Of a DNA stretch of 64,000 nucleotides, positions 45,710 to 55,099 are shown piece after piece. The position numbers and the translations under genes are program-made. This DNA is from Chryseolinea sp. H1M3-3 (GTDB lineage Bacteria > Bacteroidota > Bacteroidia > Cytophagales > Cyclobacteriaceae): the NCBI RefSeq assembly GCF_029360725.1, contig NZ_JARKMY010000002.1:1312730-1376729 (forward strand), in the 5' to 3' direction. Position 1 is the first letter of the stretch. Each line of letters starts with the position of its first letter. A model generated the notes under the pieces. The model searched no databases, had not been told where the DNA came from, and worked only from the letters and a program-made list of their open reading frames with translations.

Positions 45710-46444
45710 ATGCCTGAAGGACCTGATTATTATGATAGCATGAGCGCGCTGTATGCCAATGAAACAGAGGGAATAAATTTTACCAAAGAGTGGTACCGCC
45801 ACCGCGCCCGTTATAAAAGTCTGAAGGGTTATGTTGATGCAAACAAAATATTTATCATAGCGCCTCATGGTGGCAGTATCGAAAGTGGCACCACAGAACT
45901 TGCCCTTGCAACCGCCGGGTTTGTTAAAAATTTCAACGGCGCTACAGACACAAGTAACACCTATGACTATTTTATATTCAACGGAACAAATCCAAGCGGT
46001 GAAAATGGAAAGCTACACGTGACTTCTTCCCATTACAATGACGTTGACGCAAATGTAATCGTAAAGAATAGCGTAATCAGTCTCGCGTTTCATGGCTGCA
46101 CTGATCTGCAACCCGATGAATCCACCGGAAAAGGATATAAAGCTTGTCTTATCGGAGGCCTTGATGAGGAATTAAAAGAGATTCTTGAAGTTCAACTGAT
46201 GACCGCGGGTTTCAATGCCTATATTACAACTCAGGATATGCTTGACGGAAGTCTGCCGAACAATATCGTTAACAAGAATAAGCGAAAACAGGGGATACAG
46301 GTAGAGTTGACCACCTCCTTAAGAAAATCATTCTTCACGAAAAATAACCGTAAGGGTAGACGCAATAGCACTACAACGGATTTCTGGGTCTTCGTAAATG
46401 TGATTCGGGCATGTCTTGAAGACTACGGAATTCAATTCGTGTAA
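45710..46444 (+). CDS. Poly-gamma-glutamate hydrolase family protein (PghP-like)
   Basis: 244 residues with no signal peptide. The family's metal-binding pattern is present: APHGGSIESGTTELA (His53, Glu58), LAFHGC (His128) and a later IQVELTTSLR (Glu199). These belong to the zinc-peptidase-like enzymes first known from Bacillus phages, which hydrolyse the gamma-polyglutamate capsule. The remaining segments, including the strand EEGKIFIIAPHGG-like start (YVDANKIFII), fit the family length. The gene is a single unit with its own promoter, no phage genes surround it, and the host's capsule or another gamma-glutamyl substrate is an open question. Confidence 0.85.
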   Translation: MPEGPDYYDSMSALYANETEGINFTKEWYRHRARYKSLKGYVDANKIFIIAPHGGSIESGTTELALATAGFVKNFNGATDTSNTYDYFIFNGTNPSGENGKLHVTSSHYNDVDANVIVKNSVISLAFHGCTDLQPDESTGKGYKACLIGGLDEELKEILEVQLMTAGFNAYITTQDMLDGSLPNNIVNKNKRKQGIQVELTTSLRKSFFTKNNRKGRRNSTTTDFWVFVNVIRACLEDYGIQFV

Positions 46445-46524
46445 CGCCGGTCAAAGCAAAGACGCCAAAATTGGCCAATCTTCGCAGGGAAGACTTTGTT
46501 AATGTTCGGAGATTTATTTTGTCA

Positions 46525-47163
46525 CTAGGTCTTATACAGGTGTTCTGATATTTGCGCGAGCGCCGACTCATGAATTTGTTTTCCTAATCCATAGAATTGT
46601 TGAAAGCTCATAATTAATGGTCGCCATTTGTCAGGATCAACATGATTACGGTCGCCAGGAAACAGAATGTTTTCTTCCAGCCGAACTTTTATAATTTTTA
46701 GTTCTATAGAAACGAGGCGGTTTTTCAGGGATTCATCATCTTCCCCAATGGGGTTAAAAGCGGTAACTATTGCCTCCATTTGTACAGGACATTCCTTAAC
46801 CGACGGCACTGCTACAACCTCCGAATCCATGGGGTGAAGCCCCGCTGTTTCGAACTTATTGGGTTCGTAACGATATCCTTTTATACGCTTCCTTTCAGGT
46901 ACCGGATCACAACCGGTAAGCAATGCTAATTTGTTTACAGCATGTACTTGTTCTACGGAAGGCAGGTTGAGCACGCACATCTTTGTTCGTTTTAGGTTTT
47001 GAGCCGTCTTGGTGTTCGTCCCTATTCCTATGATACATCGCCAACCCAGCCAAAAAACAGAAGAAATAGGGGCAAGGTTGTACGAACCGTTTTCATTCTC
47101 GCTGCTGATTAATACCACCGGTGTCCCAAAATACAGAATGGAAGGTTGACTTGATTGATGCAT
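46525..47163 (-). CDS. Flavin reductase family protein
   Basis: 212 residues of the FMN-binding split-barrel type: TPVVLISSENENGSYNLAPI and VFWLGWRCIIGIG at the N-terminus form the flavin-binding region, and the middle block TAQNLKRTKMCVLNLPS matches the flavin-reductase domain. Such proteins supply reduced FMN or act on other acceptors. In the spacer upstream (47164-47401) there are short direct repeats, possibly regulatory. No monooxygenase partner is adjacent. Confidence 0.8.
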   Translation of the reverse strand: MHQSSQPSILYFGTPVVLISSENENGSYNLAPISSVFWLGWRCIIGIGTNTKTAQNLKRTKMCVLNLPSVEQVHAVNKLALLTGCDPVPERKRIKGYRYEPNKFETAGLHPMDSEVVAVPSVKECPVQMEAIVTAFNPIGEDDESLKNRLVSIELKIIKVRLEENILFPGDRNHVDPDKWRPLIMSFQQFYGLGKQIHESALAQISEHLYKT

Positions 47164-47274
47164 AGTGCTGTCTTTTGTTCAAAGATCACGCAGCCGCATC
47201 TTCAACAAAACCCGCTTCTTGCGATTCTCTTGTAGCCCACAACGCAGGCTTTGCAACTTACAGCTTCACCATAG

Positions 47275-47351
47275 TGTCAGTATAGCCAACCCTTAGCTAC
47301 CCCTTAGCTAGAGTCAGGTTTGCTAAAAGCCCTGCAATAATGTCAGTATAG
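47275..47351. repeat. Short direct repeats upstream of flavin reductase gene
   Basis: TGTCAGTATAG occurs at 47275-47285 and again at 47341-47351, and CCCTTAGCTA occurs at 47290-47299 and 47301-47310. They lie between the flavin-reductase start (47163) and the cyclase stop (47402). They might be binding sites for a regulator; chance is not excluded. Confidence 0.4.
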
Positions 47352-47401
47352 TACCGTGGATGAGATTAATATTCCGTGCGTGTAATTGGAGCGACCTTCG
47401 C

Positions 47402-48544
47402 TTAAGAAAAAGGTGCAGGAAGTTCGTTACTTTCGATACTAACGAGCCCGATCTTCTCTGCCTTTCCTTTCAGCAAAATCATTCCCAACGGCAGCGTTTT
47501 AATGCCGTCATCCAACCCGATTTTTTGAATTAAATATTCGGAAGCGAGAAAACTTTTCTCGTATTCGTTGCAAACACTTTGAATTCTGGAGGCTGTATTT
47601 AATGTATCGCCGTGGAACGCAATATCTCTTTTAACGTCTCCTATCTCTACCGCCGTTACTTTTCCGGTATGAATACCAGCCTTGAAGTCCGGAAGTAAAC
47701 CATAGTTTGTTCGGTAATATTCGGCTCTTTTCAAAAACTGCTTTTTACAGGCAAAGTAAAATTTGATACAAAACAGATTTTTTAGCCCTTCGTCTTCCGT
47801 CCAGGTAACGACGATTTCATCCCCCACGTACTGATAGACCTGCGCATGAAAGGGGAGCAAAACATCATTGATGTCCATAAAACAATCCCGGATGAATGAG
47901 CTGTATTTCAGGTGCCCTAATTTTTCTGCCGTCGTTGTGGATGATTTCAAATCCATGAACATAAAAATTCTTTCTTCTTCTCTCGGATTTCGGTATCTCC
48001 CCATCAGTAAAGGCACCAGGACACCCGGACCATATTTCTTGTTTACCTGGTTGATGAAACTGATCACGAGTGTCATGAAAAAATAATAGATTAACAGGAC
48101 GTAAAACGTATACTCCCAGGACGTTTCATTCAGTGTAATGCCTTGCGTATACAACGATGGAGAAATGAAGGGTTCGAATAAAACAAATCTTGTGAATGCT
48201 ACAAGAACCGTAAGAACAGCCAGCGACCCCAATGCTTTGAATAAAATAACTTTTCCTAATGATAGCCTCCTGAAAACTTTTTTGTCTAGATAATAACTCG
48301 TTAGTCCTAGGCTCACCCCATATACAATACCTAAGATGACAGCGATCAATAGAATCGGACCAAAGCTTTTTGCTACCGGTATCTCGAAGGTCTGGCCAAT
48401 GATCTGGAGCTGCAGGTATATGATTGCAACAAGCAAGATGTTTGCAATGATCCAAAAGTTCACCTGAATGCCCACATAGGTAAGTACAGGAAATCTCGCA
48501 GTATATCGTTGAGCGAGTGTCGTGTATTCAAATCGCTTTGCCAT
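47402..48544 (-). CDS. Membrane-bound class III adenylate/guanylate cyclase
   Basis: 380 residues with four hydrophobic segments (about 28-48, 62-84, 98-122, 145-166) and a C-terminal catalytic domain (about 188-372). Catalytic residues: Asp198 in FMFMDLKSSTT, Asp242 in YQYVGDEIVVTW, Asn316 and Arg320 in GDTLNTASRIQ. It is clearly a paralogue of the cyclase at 31957-33012 (both contain ERIFMFxDL and IYQYVGDE/VYQYVGDE phrases). It should make a cyclic nucleotide from the membrane, presumably in response to a signal sensed through the N-terminal helices. It stands alone. Confidence 0.85.
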   Translation of the reverse strand: MAKRFEYTTLAQRYTARFPVLTYVGIQVNFWIIANILLVAIIYLQLQIIGQTFEIPVAKSFGPILLIAVILGIVYGVSLGLTSYYLDKKVFRRLSLGKVILFKALGSLAVLTVLVAFTRFVLFEPFISPSLYTQGITLNETSWEYTFYVLLIYYFFMTLVISFINQVNKKYGPGVLVPLLMGRYRNPREEERIFMFMDLKSSTTTAEKLGHLKYSSFIRDCFMDINDVLLPFHAQVYQYVGDEIVVTWTEDEGLKNLFCIKFYFACKKQFLKRAEYYRTNYGLLPDFKAGIHTGKVTAVEIGDVKRDIAFHGDTLNTASRIQSVCNEYEKSFLASEYLIQKIGLDDGIKTLPLGMILLKGKAEKIGLVSIESNELPAPFS

Positions 48545-48850
48545 TCACGTAGGATCAGTTAGTAAAAGAATATTTTATTATCATCAATAGATAACTCCCA
48601 AAGAATGAAATAAAATTTGTTACTGCAATAGCGTTTTAAAAGCAGTTATCATCATACGTCCGATCTTCAGATGAAATTATTTTACCTGTTCTATGAATTT
48701 GAATGGTGCCGTTAAAAAATCATTCCGTTTTTTGACCTGCGAAAACAAATCGGTTTTTTGAGGACCATCACCATTCGTACCGAAGTAATGATCATTCTCC
48801 AGGTGACCTATGATAAAATGGAGTGGACGGAAAAAATATTAAAGGCTGGA

Positions 48851-48879
48851 GCGAAGGATCTGCTCCTTCGAAAGAGCAC
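48851..48879 (+). repeat. 29-base palindromic repeat, copy A
   Basis: GCGAAGGATCTGCTCCTTCG followed by AAAGAGCAC. The part CGAAGGA ... TCCTTCG forms a hairpin with a 5-base loop. The same 29 bases recur exactly at 49063-49091, 212 bases downstream, in the same orientation. Confidence 0.85.
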
Positions 48880-49062
48880 ACTTCGAACAGCACCTTAACC
48901 CGCAACAGATCCTTCGCTCGCTCTTGCGCTACACAATACACCACTCAGGAACTCGATCCAAATGAGGAGCCAGCACTCTTTGATAATCAGCGGCTGTTCG
49001 AAAGCCCACCCTACCAATTTACCGATGTCCTGAGCAAGGGCCCGTGCAATGGCCGGTGCGGC

Positions 49063-49091
49063 GCGAAGGATCTGCTCCTTCGAAAGAGCAC
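49063..49091 (+). repeat. 29-base palindromic repeat, copy B
   Basis: Identical to copy A over 29 bases. Flanks differ from copy A beyond the repeat. The inverse complement of its first 12 bases also occurs at 48905-48917. Confidence 0.85.
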
Positions 49092-49393
49092 CCTTGGGGA
49101 TTCTACAGGCATACATGGCTGTCAAAACGTAAACTTGCAAGTGAAAAGTTGCCGGTTATGTCGTTAGTCTGGCCAGGCAAGGGTGGATCTAGGTAGTACA
49201 CTGCAATTCACTCACGGTACACTTTGGCTATTGGTAAAAAACTTTGAACAAACGGCTTTTGTTCAATATCTGTCGCCGACGTTTACTGGAAGTTCTTATC
49301 ATCCAAGTTCCTATAGCTTTACGCCCCGACAACGGAGTTTATATATGCTGTATCATAAACTCTCATTTTCTATTAAAACCTAAATTCTTCTTT

Positions 49394-50368
49394 ATGAAAA
49401 AACGACTTTTTTTTCTCCTTGGAGTTATGGGATCCTTAGGATATTATTCTTGCGATTCAGATGATCCCAAAATTACGCTTAGTACCGTTGGAAATTTAGA
49501 AACTCATGAAACGGGATTTAGCTTTACAGAAGGGCCTGCCGTTGATAAGGACGGAAATGTATTCTTTACAGATCAGCCTAATGATAAAATTTACAAGTGG
49601 GATGCATCAACGGGTGATGTCACTCCCTTTTTAGAAGGAACAGGTAGATCCAATGGGATGGCTTTTGACAAAGACGGGAATCTCATTGCTTGTGCTGATA
49701 TGTATGGCGAACTCTGGAAAATCGCTCCAAATGGCACTCACCAGGTGCTGGTAGATAACTATAAGGGAAAACGGTTAAATGGACCTAACGACGTGTGGAT
49801 AAATCCCATTACCGGCGGTATGTACATCACTGACCCCCTGTTCCCAAGAGGTTATTGGGAAGATGACGATCCGCGTAAGCAAAATTGGCCTCCAACTCAT
49901 TCGGAACAAGCCGACGCAGGTAAGGGTGGCCATGTTTACTATCTCGCGCCGGGCAGTTCTACATTGGTTCGTGTCACAGACGGATGGGATGCTGATTCAT
50001 GGCCTAACGGTGTTGTCGGAACGCCTGATGGAAAAAAACTCTACGTTAACAAATGGGCTGGCGATAACATGGGTGGTACCTGGGTATTTGATATAAAGGA
50101 CGATGGAACACTTTCTAATATGAACAAGTTTGTGGACATGGGCGGTGACGGTATGTCAATGGATGAACAAGGAAATATTTATATAAGTAATAGTCTGGGA
50201 GTTGTTGTGTTTGATCCGATGGGAAATAAAATTATGACCATCGATACCGGTGGTGGCGCCACCAACAACGTCTTTGCAGGTAAAGATGAAAAAACCTTAT
50301 TCATCACCGGTCCGGTGGATCGTGTAACATCGATAGAAATGAATGTGCGAGGTGTTGAAAAATTTTAA
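49394..50368 (+). CDS. SMP-30/gluconolactonase-like lipoprotein
   Basis: 324 residues from ATG 49394 (MKKRLFFLLGV); an open frame continues upstream to 49244 but gives no better signal. A lipobox-like LGYYSC precedes a six-bladed propeller with SMP-30 motifs: FTEGPAVDKDGN (metal Glu), RLNGPNDVWIN (Asn-Asp), WDADSWPNGVVG and GGDGMSMDEQGN (Asp). It probably hydrolyses a lactone outside the cytoplasm or at the outer membrane. It is separate from, but of the same family as, the SMP-30 domain at 9-10 kb. A strong terminator follows. Confidence 0.85.
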   Translation: MKKRLFFLLGVMGSLGYYSCDSDDPKITLSTVGNLETHETGFSFTEGPAVDKDGNVFFTDQPNDKIYKWDASTGDVTPFLEGTGRSNGMAFDKDGNLIACADMYGELWKIAPNGTHQVLVDNYKGKRLNGPNDVWINPITGGMYITDPLFPRGYWEDDDPRKQNWPPTHSEQADAGKGGHVYYLAPGSSTLVRVTDGWDADSWPNGVVGTPDGKKLYVNKWAGDNMGGTWVFDIKDDGTLSNMNKFVDMGGDGMSMDEQGNIYISNSLGVVVFDPMGNKIMTIDTGGGATNNVFAGKDEKTLFITGPVDRVTSIEMNVRGVEKF

Positions 50369-50412
50369 GACATAAAACGACGATCATGAGTTGTATATCA
50401 TAATCGATAGAT

Positions 50413-50450
50413 AAAAATAACACTCCTGTTTTTTCGGGAGTGTTATTTTT
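50413..50450. terminator. Bidirectional terminator between SMP-30 and TonB receptor genes
   Basis: Perfect 14-bp inverted repeat AAAAATAACACTCC (50413-50426) / GGAGTGTTATTTTT (50437-50450) with a 10-base loop. The convergent genes end at 50368 and 50528. Confidence 0.9.
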
Positions 50451-50527
50451 ATTTTCATGTAACGATGTTCGCGATGCGATCGGTTACTTAAGGTCCGTAT
50501 ATTAAAGCATAACACCAACGTTGAACG

Positions 50528-53407
50528 TTATAACTGAAACGTAAATTTCGCAAACACATATCGCCCATTGAATCCAAATTGCGACACATTTCTGCTGTAA
50601 AGAAAATGACCGTTGGATGTGTTATCACGTCCGGTGGTATAGTTGCTGGAAGGATCTCCGCTTAAATTAAATTGATTATTTCGTGGATCGATGTATGCTT
50701 TGTCGGGGTATACATCGAAGATATTATTTGCACCCAACGTAAGGTTGAGACTTTTAAGAAGGGCGTAACTAATGGAAACATCTGTTATCCATTTGGCGGA
50801 AAACGTCTGATCAATCGCAGTGGGTAAATTATTTGCGGCAACATGAGGATCAACCGCATTTAAATAAGTGACCTCGCCAAAGCGAACGGTTCGTAAAAGG
50901 ATGCTCCATTTTTTTACGTTGTAGTTTACACTGAATGTGATTTTGCTTTTTGGAACTGAGGATTCATAGCGTGACCGCTCTAAACGGTCAAACAGTTTTG
51001 TTTTTAAGCCTTGGTCACCTTCAATCACATCTGTACCCCGAATATCAGTCACCTTGGTGTTATTGAAATTGGCAGCAGCAACCAGGAAGAAGTTGCCTGC
51101 CGTTGTATTTATCCTGTCGGTTAAGACAATGTCAATTCCTTTTGTTCGGGTGGTAATTGCATTTGTAAAAAATTGCACACTGTTTACCGTAGCGCCGGGA
51201 TCAACGGTATTTAAAATTTGGTTTACCTTCCCCGTTGCTATTAGATGATTTCCTGCGTCGCGCTCCCGGGCATACTGACTGGAAAATACAATCCTGTTAT
51301 CAATATCAATTTGATATGCATCTATTGTGAAGTTTATCGAGTTCAGCAGTTCACCGGTAATACCCAAACTATAAGACGTGGAGATCTCTGGTTTTAACGA
51401 TCCTACTCCAAATTCACGTACAATAGGGTGGTCGTTGTTTACTGTTAATACCTGGGTCGGCTGCCCCTGAACAAATTGGGTGCTCTCGTTATTAAAATAA
51501 TGCTGATGCAGGGAAGGTGCTCTGAAGCCGGTGGCTATGCCGCCGCGAATCGCGAACTCATTATATATTTTAAATCGTCCTGAAAATTTGTAGGAGAAGT
51601 TGGAACCAAAGTCTGAAAAATTCTCAAATCGCCCCGCCACGTCTATAAGCAGTCGCGGACCAAACTCTGCTTCAATGTCTGCATATATACCTTTACTATT
51701 TCTCGATTGGTCTATTGCATTGGAAGGCCTGAACCCGGGGAATACCTGCGCACCGGCAGCTTTGCCAGGAAGACCATCGATATTTTTAGAGGGCTGTCCG
51801 TAAGAATAGGATAACTCTTCTCCAGCTGTAATCTGATATTTGTCCAGGCGAAATTCGGCGCCATATCCAATGTTCAGCGAGCTTAATATGCCGCTTGTCA
51901 AATTAAATCTTCTCGCCAGATCAAGGTTTACAGTGTTTTGTGAAAACTTCAGCATACCGGCATCGAACTCCCTTGGACTTGTTCCCGCAGGGAGCGACGC
52001 GTTCATGGTATTGGTAATATGGAAGTCCACGGAGTTTGTCCCAAAGGTATTGCTTACATCGTAGCTCCATTTTCCAACTTCGCCTTTAATACCGGCAATG
52101 GCCGACAAATCTTTTATGGTTGTATTAATGAAGGGAAGAAATCCATTGGGGTACAAAGAGAGATCGACTTGGGAGGTTTGAACAGGAAGTCTGTAAAAAC
52201 CGGCGGCCTTTCCCTTGCGTGCGCTATAACCTCCGGCAAAATAGCCCGTTAATGTTGGCGAGATTTTATATTCTGCATTTGCGAATACGCCTGCATTCGT
52301 TGATTGTGAGTTGCCTACCAGCATCGTGTTCCTGTCAAGCCCTGCCGCGCTCGCTTTGGCGTCATCCGCAGCTTTTAAAGTTGTATAGCGGGCTAGAAAG
52401 TCAGCTTCCGATTCTCCGGCAGCCTTTGATGGCAATGCGGAATAAAGCAAGGGACGTGTATCAGGACCCCCGCGATTGGTACCATCCCGGTGGAGTAACT
52501 GACCGCCAACATTGATAAACCCATTCTTGCCCAACGAGAAACTTTTGTTTCCATCCAGTTGAAAAGTTTTCCCATCTGTAAATTTTTCTCCAAAGGTGTT
52601 AGACAGTGACTGTCCATAGGTAGTTGACAAAATAAGTGGTGATTTTTTTTTCAACACGATGTTGACAACTCCGGCGATGGCGTCCGATCCATATTGTGCC
52701 GAAGCTCCGTCACGCAACACTTCAATACGATCAATCGCTGCTACAGGAATAGCATTCATATCAGTTCCCACACTTCCGCGACCAAACGTGCCGTTAATGT
52801 TCACAAGCGCAGTTGTGTGGCGCCGTTTACCATTTACCAGTAAAAGAACTTGATCCGTTCCTAAACCACGCAACGATGCAGGATCAATGTGGTCCGTTCC
52901 GTCGGCTACTGTTTGACGGTTAGAACTAAACGACGGCGCGACGTAATTTAAAATTTGAGAGAGATCAGTCTGCGCGAAATTCTTTATTTCCCTGGTATTG
53001 ATAACGTCTACCGCAACGGGTTTATCAATGTTTGTGCGCGCTGTTGCTGCCCTGGATCCAAGAATTACAACTTCATTTAATGAGGCAGCTGTTTCTGTTA
53101 GTAAGATATCCATGACCTGGTCGGTCTGACCGATTACAACCTCACGGGTAACAGTTTCGTAGCCTACAAAACTGAAACGAAGGCTGTACGAACCTGGGGC
53201 AATGAGCATGGCATACCGGCCATTCAAATCAGTAATGGTCCCTTGCGTAGTGCCGGGCACGATTACAGAAACTCCTTGTAATATTTCTCCGGTGGCGGAC
53301 GTAACGGTTCCCGAAATTCTCCTACGTGCATCATTTGTTTGCCCGTGCAAGCTGTAGGTCGCTGAAATCAAAAAGATAAAGGCTAATAGAAATACATTTT
53401 TACGCAT
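50528..53407 (-). CDS. TonB-dependent receptor with carboxypeptidase-regulatory leader
   Basis: 959 residues: signal peptide (1-22), carboxypeptidase-regulatory-like domain (about 28-115; RISGTVTSATGEILQGVSVI, DLNGRYAMLIAPGSYSLRF), TonB plug (about 125-260; VDVINTREIKNFAQTDLSQI, IEVLRDGASAQYGSDAIAG) and a beta-barrel to the end (FAKFTFQL). The leader domain is typical of SusC-like receptors, but no SusD gene follows, and the sequence lacks the usual SusC signature between leader and plug. It is better regarded as a general TonB-dependent transporter. Its start lies 499 bases downstream of the tandem lipoproteins, on the same strand. Confidence 0.9.
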   Translation of the reverse strand: MRKNVFLLAFIFLISATYSLHGQTNDARRRISGTVTSATGEILQGVSVIVPGTTQGTITDLNGRYAMLIAPGSYSLRFSFVGYETVTREVVIGQTDQVMDILLTETAASLNEVVILGSRAATARTNIDKPVAVDVINTREIKNFAQTDLSQILNYVAPSFSSNRQTVADGTDHIDPASLRGLGTDQVLLLVNGKRRHTTALVNINGTFGRGSVGTDMNAIPVAAIDRIEVLRDGASAQYGSDAIAGVVNIVLKKKSPLILSTTYGQSLSNTFGEKFTDGKTFQLDGNKSFSLGKNGFINVGGQLLHRDGTNRGGPDTRPLLYSALPSKAAGESEADFLARYTTLKAADDAKASAAGLDRNTMLVGNSQSTNAGVFANAEYKISPTLTGYFAGGYSARKGKAAGFYRLPVQTSQVDLSLYPNGFLPFINTTIKDLSAIAGIKGEVGKWSYDVSNTFGTNSVDFHITNTMNASLPAGTSPREFDAGMLKFSQNTVNLDLARRFNLTSGILSSLNIGYGAEFRLDKYQITAGEELSYSYGQPSKNIDGLPGKAAGAQVFPGFRPSNAIDQSRNSKGIYADIEAEFGPRLLIDVAGRFENFSDFGSNFSYKFSGRFKIYNEFAIRGGIATGFRAPSLHQHYFNNESTQFVQGQPTQVLTVNNDHPIVREFGVGSLKPEISTSYSLGITGELLNSINFTIDAYQIDIDNRIVFSSQYARERDAGNHLIATGKVNQILNTVDPGATVNSVQFFTNAITTRTKGIDIVLTDRINTTAGNFFLVAAANFNNTKVTDIRGTDVIEGDQGLKTKLFDRLERSRYESSVPKSKITFSVNYNVKKWSILLRTVRFGEVTYLNAVDPHVAANNLPTAIDQTFSAKWITDVSISYALLKSLNLTLGANNIFDVYPDKAYIDPRNNQFNLSGDPSSNYTTGRDNTSNGHFLYSRNVSQFGFNGRYVFAKFTFQL

Positions 53408-53905
53408 AAGTATGGCTTTCGTTTTTTTTAATATTTATAAAGTGAATTAATAAGCATGTAACGGCGCATTAGTGAGATGGTCAACGCCGCGTGGTTTGTT
53501 GGAGAACTCATTTCAACGACATCAATTTTTCTTGCAACAGATGATTTTCATACCACCTCGCAAAATATCTTAACGCAACCCGATTCCTTTTAATGCGGTG
53601 ATGAAATGCATCACCCGGGGGCTAGCTGCATGCGGAATTGAAGCCTGTCGTGGCACTCAATGCTAACCTTCATTTCTTCATACTATTTTGAATGTTGTTA
53701 ATGTTTTACACGGCTGATAGCCTAAACGTTGATCTGATCATAGAATTCAACCAAAGACCACATTCAAAAGTACATTCACTGAAAAGTGTGCGCCGGTAAT
53801 TTTAGTGCATACACCGATGAATTTGTTTCATCTTGCCCTTTAGAAAGGAAATTCGGTAAGACCCCTGCAGATTTTATGCTCATTTGCAATGGCATCGTAC
53901 AATTG
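53408..53905. other. Spacer between TonB receptor and tandem lipoproteins
   Basis: About 500 bases on the upstream side of the TonB receptor gene. No hairpin with T-run, repeat, RNA or small gene was recognised; it should contain the receptor promoter. Confidence 0.45.
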
Positions 53906-55099
53906 TCATCCACCTGTTGATGTTCTTAGATCCCATTCATCAAAAAATAACAATTCATTACCTTGATCATCGTACAGGATAATGAGGCCATCCACATAAT
54001 TCCATGTTTTATCCTTGACCTGAAGAATACCAGCTTGCAAGGAAGTTGTATCGATAATTCTTTTCTCGAGACGGTCATGACTGTCGCCACTTTTCCCATA
54101 AACTTCAAAGGCGCAACTTCCCTGGTGATAATTGCTGCTTCCGTCCTGACTGCGGTTGTAGAACGATCGTGATGTAAATAGATAAATCCACTTGGACTGA
54201 AATGTAGTCACTTCGATAAATGGATTTGTTGGATCGGTTGGAATCCTCGCGAAGCCTTCTATGGTATTGCCCAAAAACAATTGGTAATAGTAATATTTCT
54301 CCCAAAGAAACGTCTTTAGATCAGCGGGGCCCGAACCATCCTTAATGAATACATTGGTCTCGTTGGAAATTAAATCTGTAGCCGCGTTACTGATCTGGAG
54401 TTCAACTGTCCCCGCCGTTTCCAGACTTTTATAGTTCGCTATTATATTCCCGAAATATGAAGTTGAGATCTTCCAATTACCTACTGGAATACGAACATGA
54501 CCGGTTGCCGCGTACAGTAAATTGTCTACCGTTAGCGTGTATTTAAGTTCGGTCGAATCGTTTGTAAAAACAACATATGCGGAGTCGAAAGCAGTTAAAG
54601 CCGGATACCGCAGATGAATGTTAAGGTTGACTTGTTTTGCTAGATCATCATCTTGTACAGCCAATACCTGTGGCGTAACACGGATGCCTTCATTCTTAAC
54701 CATAAAGGTTATCGGCAACGGATCGGCAACATAGTTGGCGAGGTCAGAACTTTCCGACGGCGTGGCATAAATAGTTTTACCTGATTCGTCCAAGACCTCA
54801 AAATGTGTCAATTGATATTCACCAACTAACAACTCAAGGCTTTCACTGAGGTAGGCTTGGCCAAAATCATATAGCCGTAGTTTGATGAGTTCCTGCACGT
54901 CGCCGCTGCCATTTACAAGGCTGAGTTTTACAAACGCGGGAGTGACGGTCTCTTTCAAACGACCATTGCTTGCGATCACTTCGGATATGGAAAATTTCAC
55001 CTGACTTTTCACCGGTAATAGTGTTTCTTCCTGCTGACAAGAAGAAAAAGTGAGAAGTAAAACAAACAGGCCCAAATAGAAATTGCTATTATTTGACAT
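53906..55099 (-). CDS. Lipoprotein of unknown function, paralogue 2
   Basis: 397 residues from the ATG at 55099, which overlaps the last codons of the upstream paralogue by 11 bases, suggesting translational coupling; a longer frame to 55123 exists. A signal peptide ends in a lipobox, LLTFSSC. The first 150 mature residues match the upstream gene block by block: QVKFSISEVIAS, IKLRLYDFGQAYLSESLELL, GEYQLTHFEVLD, ANYVADPLPITFMV, VTPQVLAV. The rest (about 165-397) is different. The repeating beta-strand pattern suggests immunoglobulin-like domains. Function is unknown. Confidence 0.75.
   Translation of the reverse strand: MSNNSNFYLGLFVLLLTFSSCQQEETLLPVKSQVKFSISEVIASNGRLKETVTPAFVKLSLVNGSGDVQELIKLRLYDFGQAYLSESLELLVGEYQLTHFEVLDESGKTIYATPSESSDLANYVADPLPITFMVKNEGIRVTPQVLAVQDDDLAKQVNLNIHLRYPALTAFDSAYVVFTNDSTELKYTLTVDNLLYAATGHVRIPVGNWKISTSYFGNIIANYKSLETAGTVELQISNAATDLISNETNVFIKDGSGPADLKTFLWEKYYYYQLFLGNTIEGFARIPTDPTNPFIEVTTFQSKWIYLFTSRSFYNRSQDGSSNYHQGSCAFEVYGKSGDSHDRLEKRIIDTTSLQAGILQVKDKTWNYVDGLIILYDDQGNELLFFDEWDLRTSTGG

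Larger units (their letters stand above)
48545..49393. other. Gene-free stretch with palindromic repeat element
   Basis: About 850 bases. It contains two identical 29-base copies of a palindromic sequence (48851-48879 and 49063-49091) and a shorter inverse match (48905-48917). An open frame on the minus strand (48895-49140) spans the second copy. No credible conserved gene was recognised; it may be a decayed mobile or repetitive element. Confidence 0.55.

Noticed and set aside
48895-49140. 81-codon minus-strand frame with an alanine-rich start
   Set aside because: Some protein-like stretches (ALAQDIGKLVGWAFEQ), but the frame depends on the repeat copies and has no family match that I can support. 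Treated as part of the repeat block.
48823-49167. 114-codon plus-strand frame through the repeat block
   Set aside because: Cysteine-, serine- and proline-rich with no domain-like segments, and it is threaded through the palindromic repeats. Likely a chance frame.
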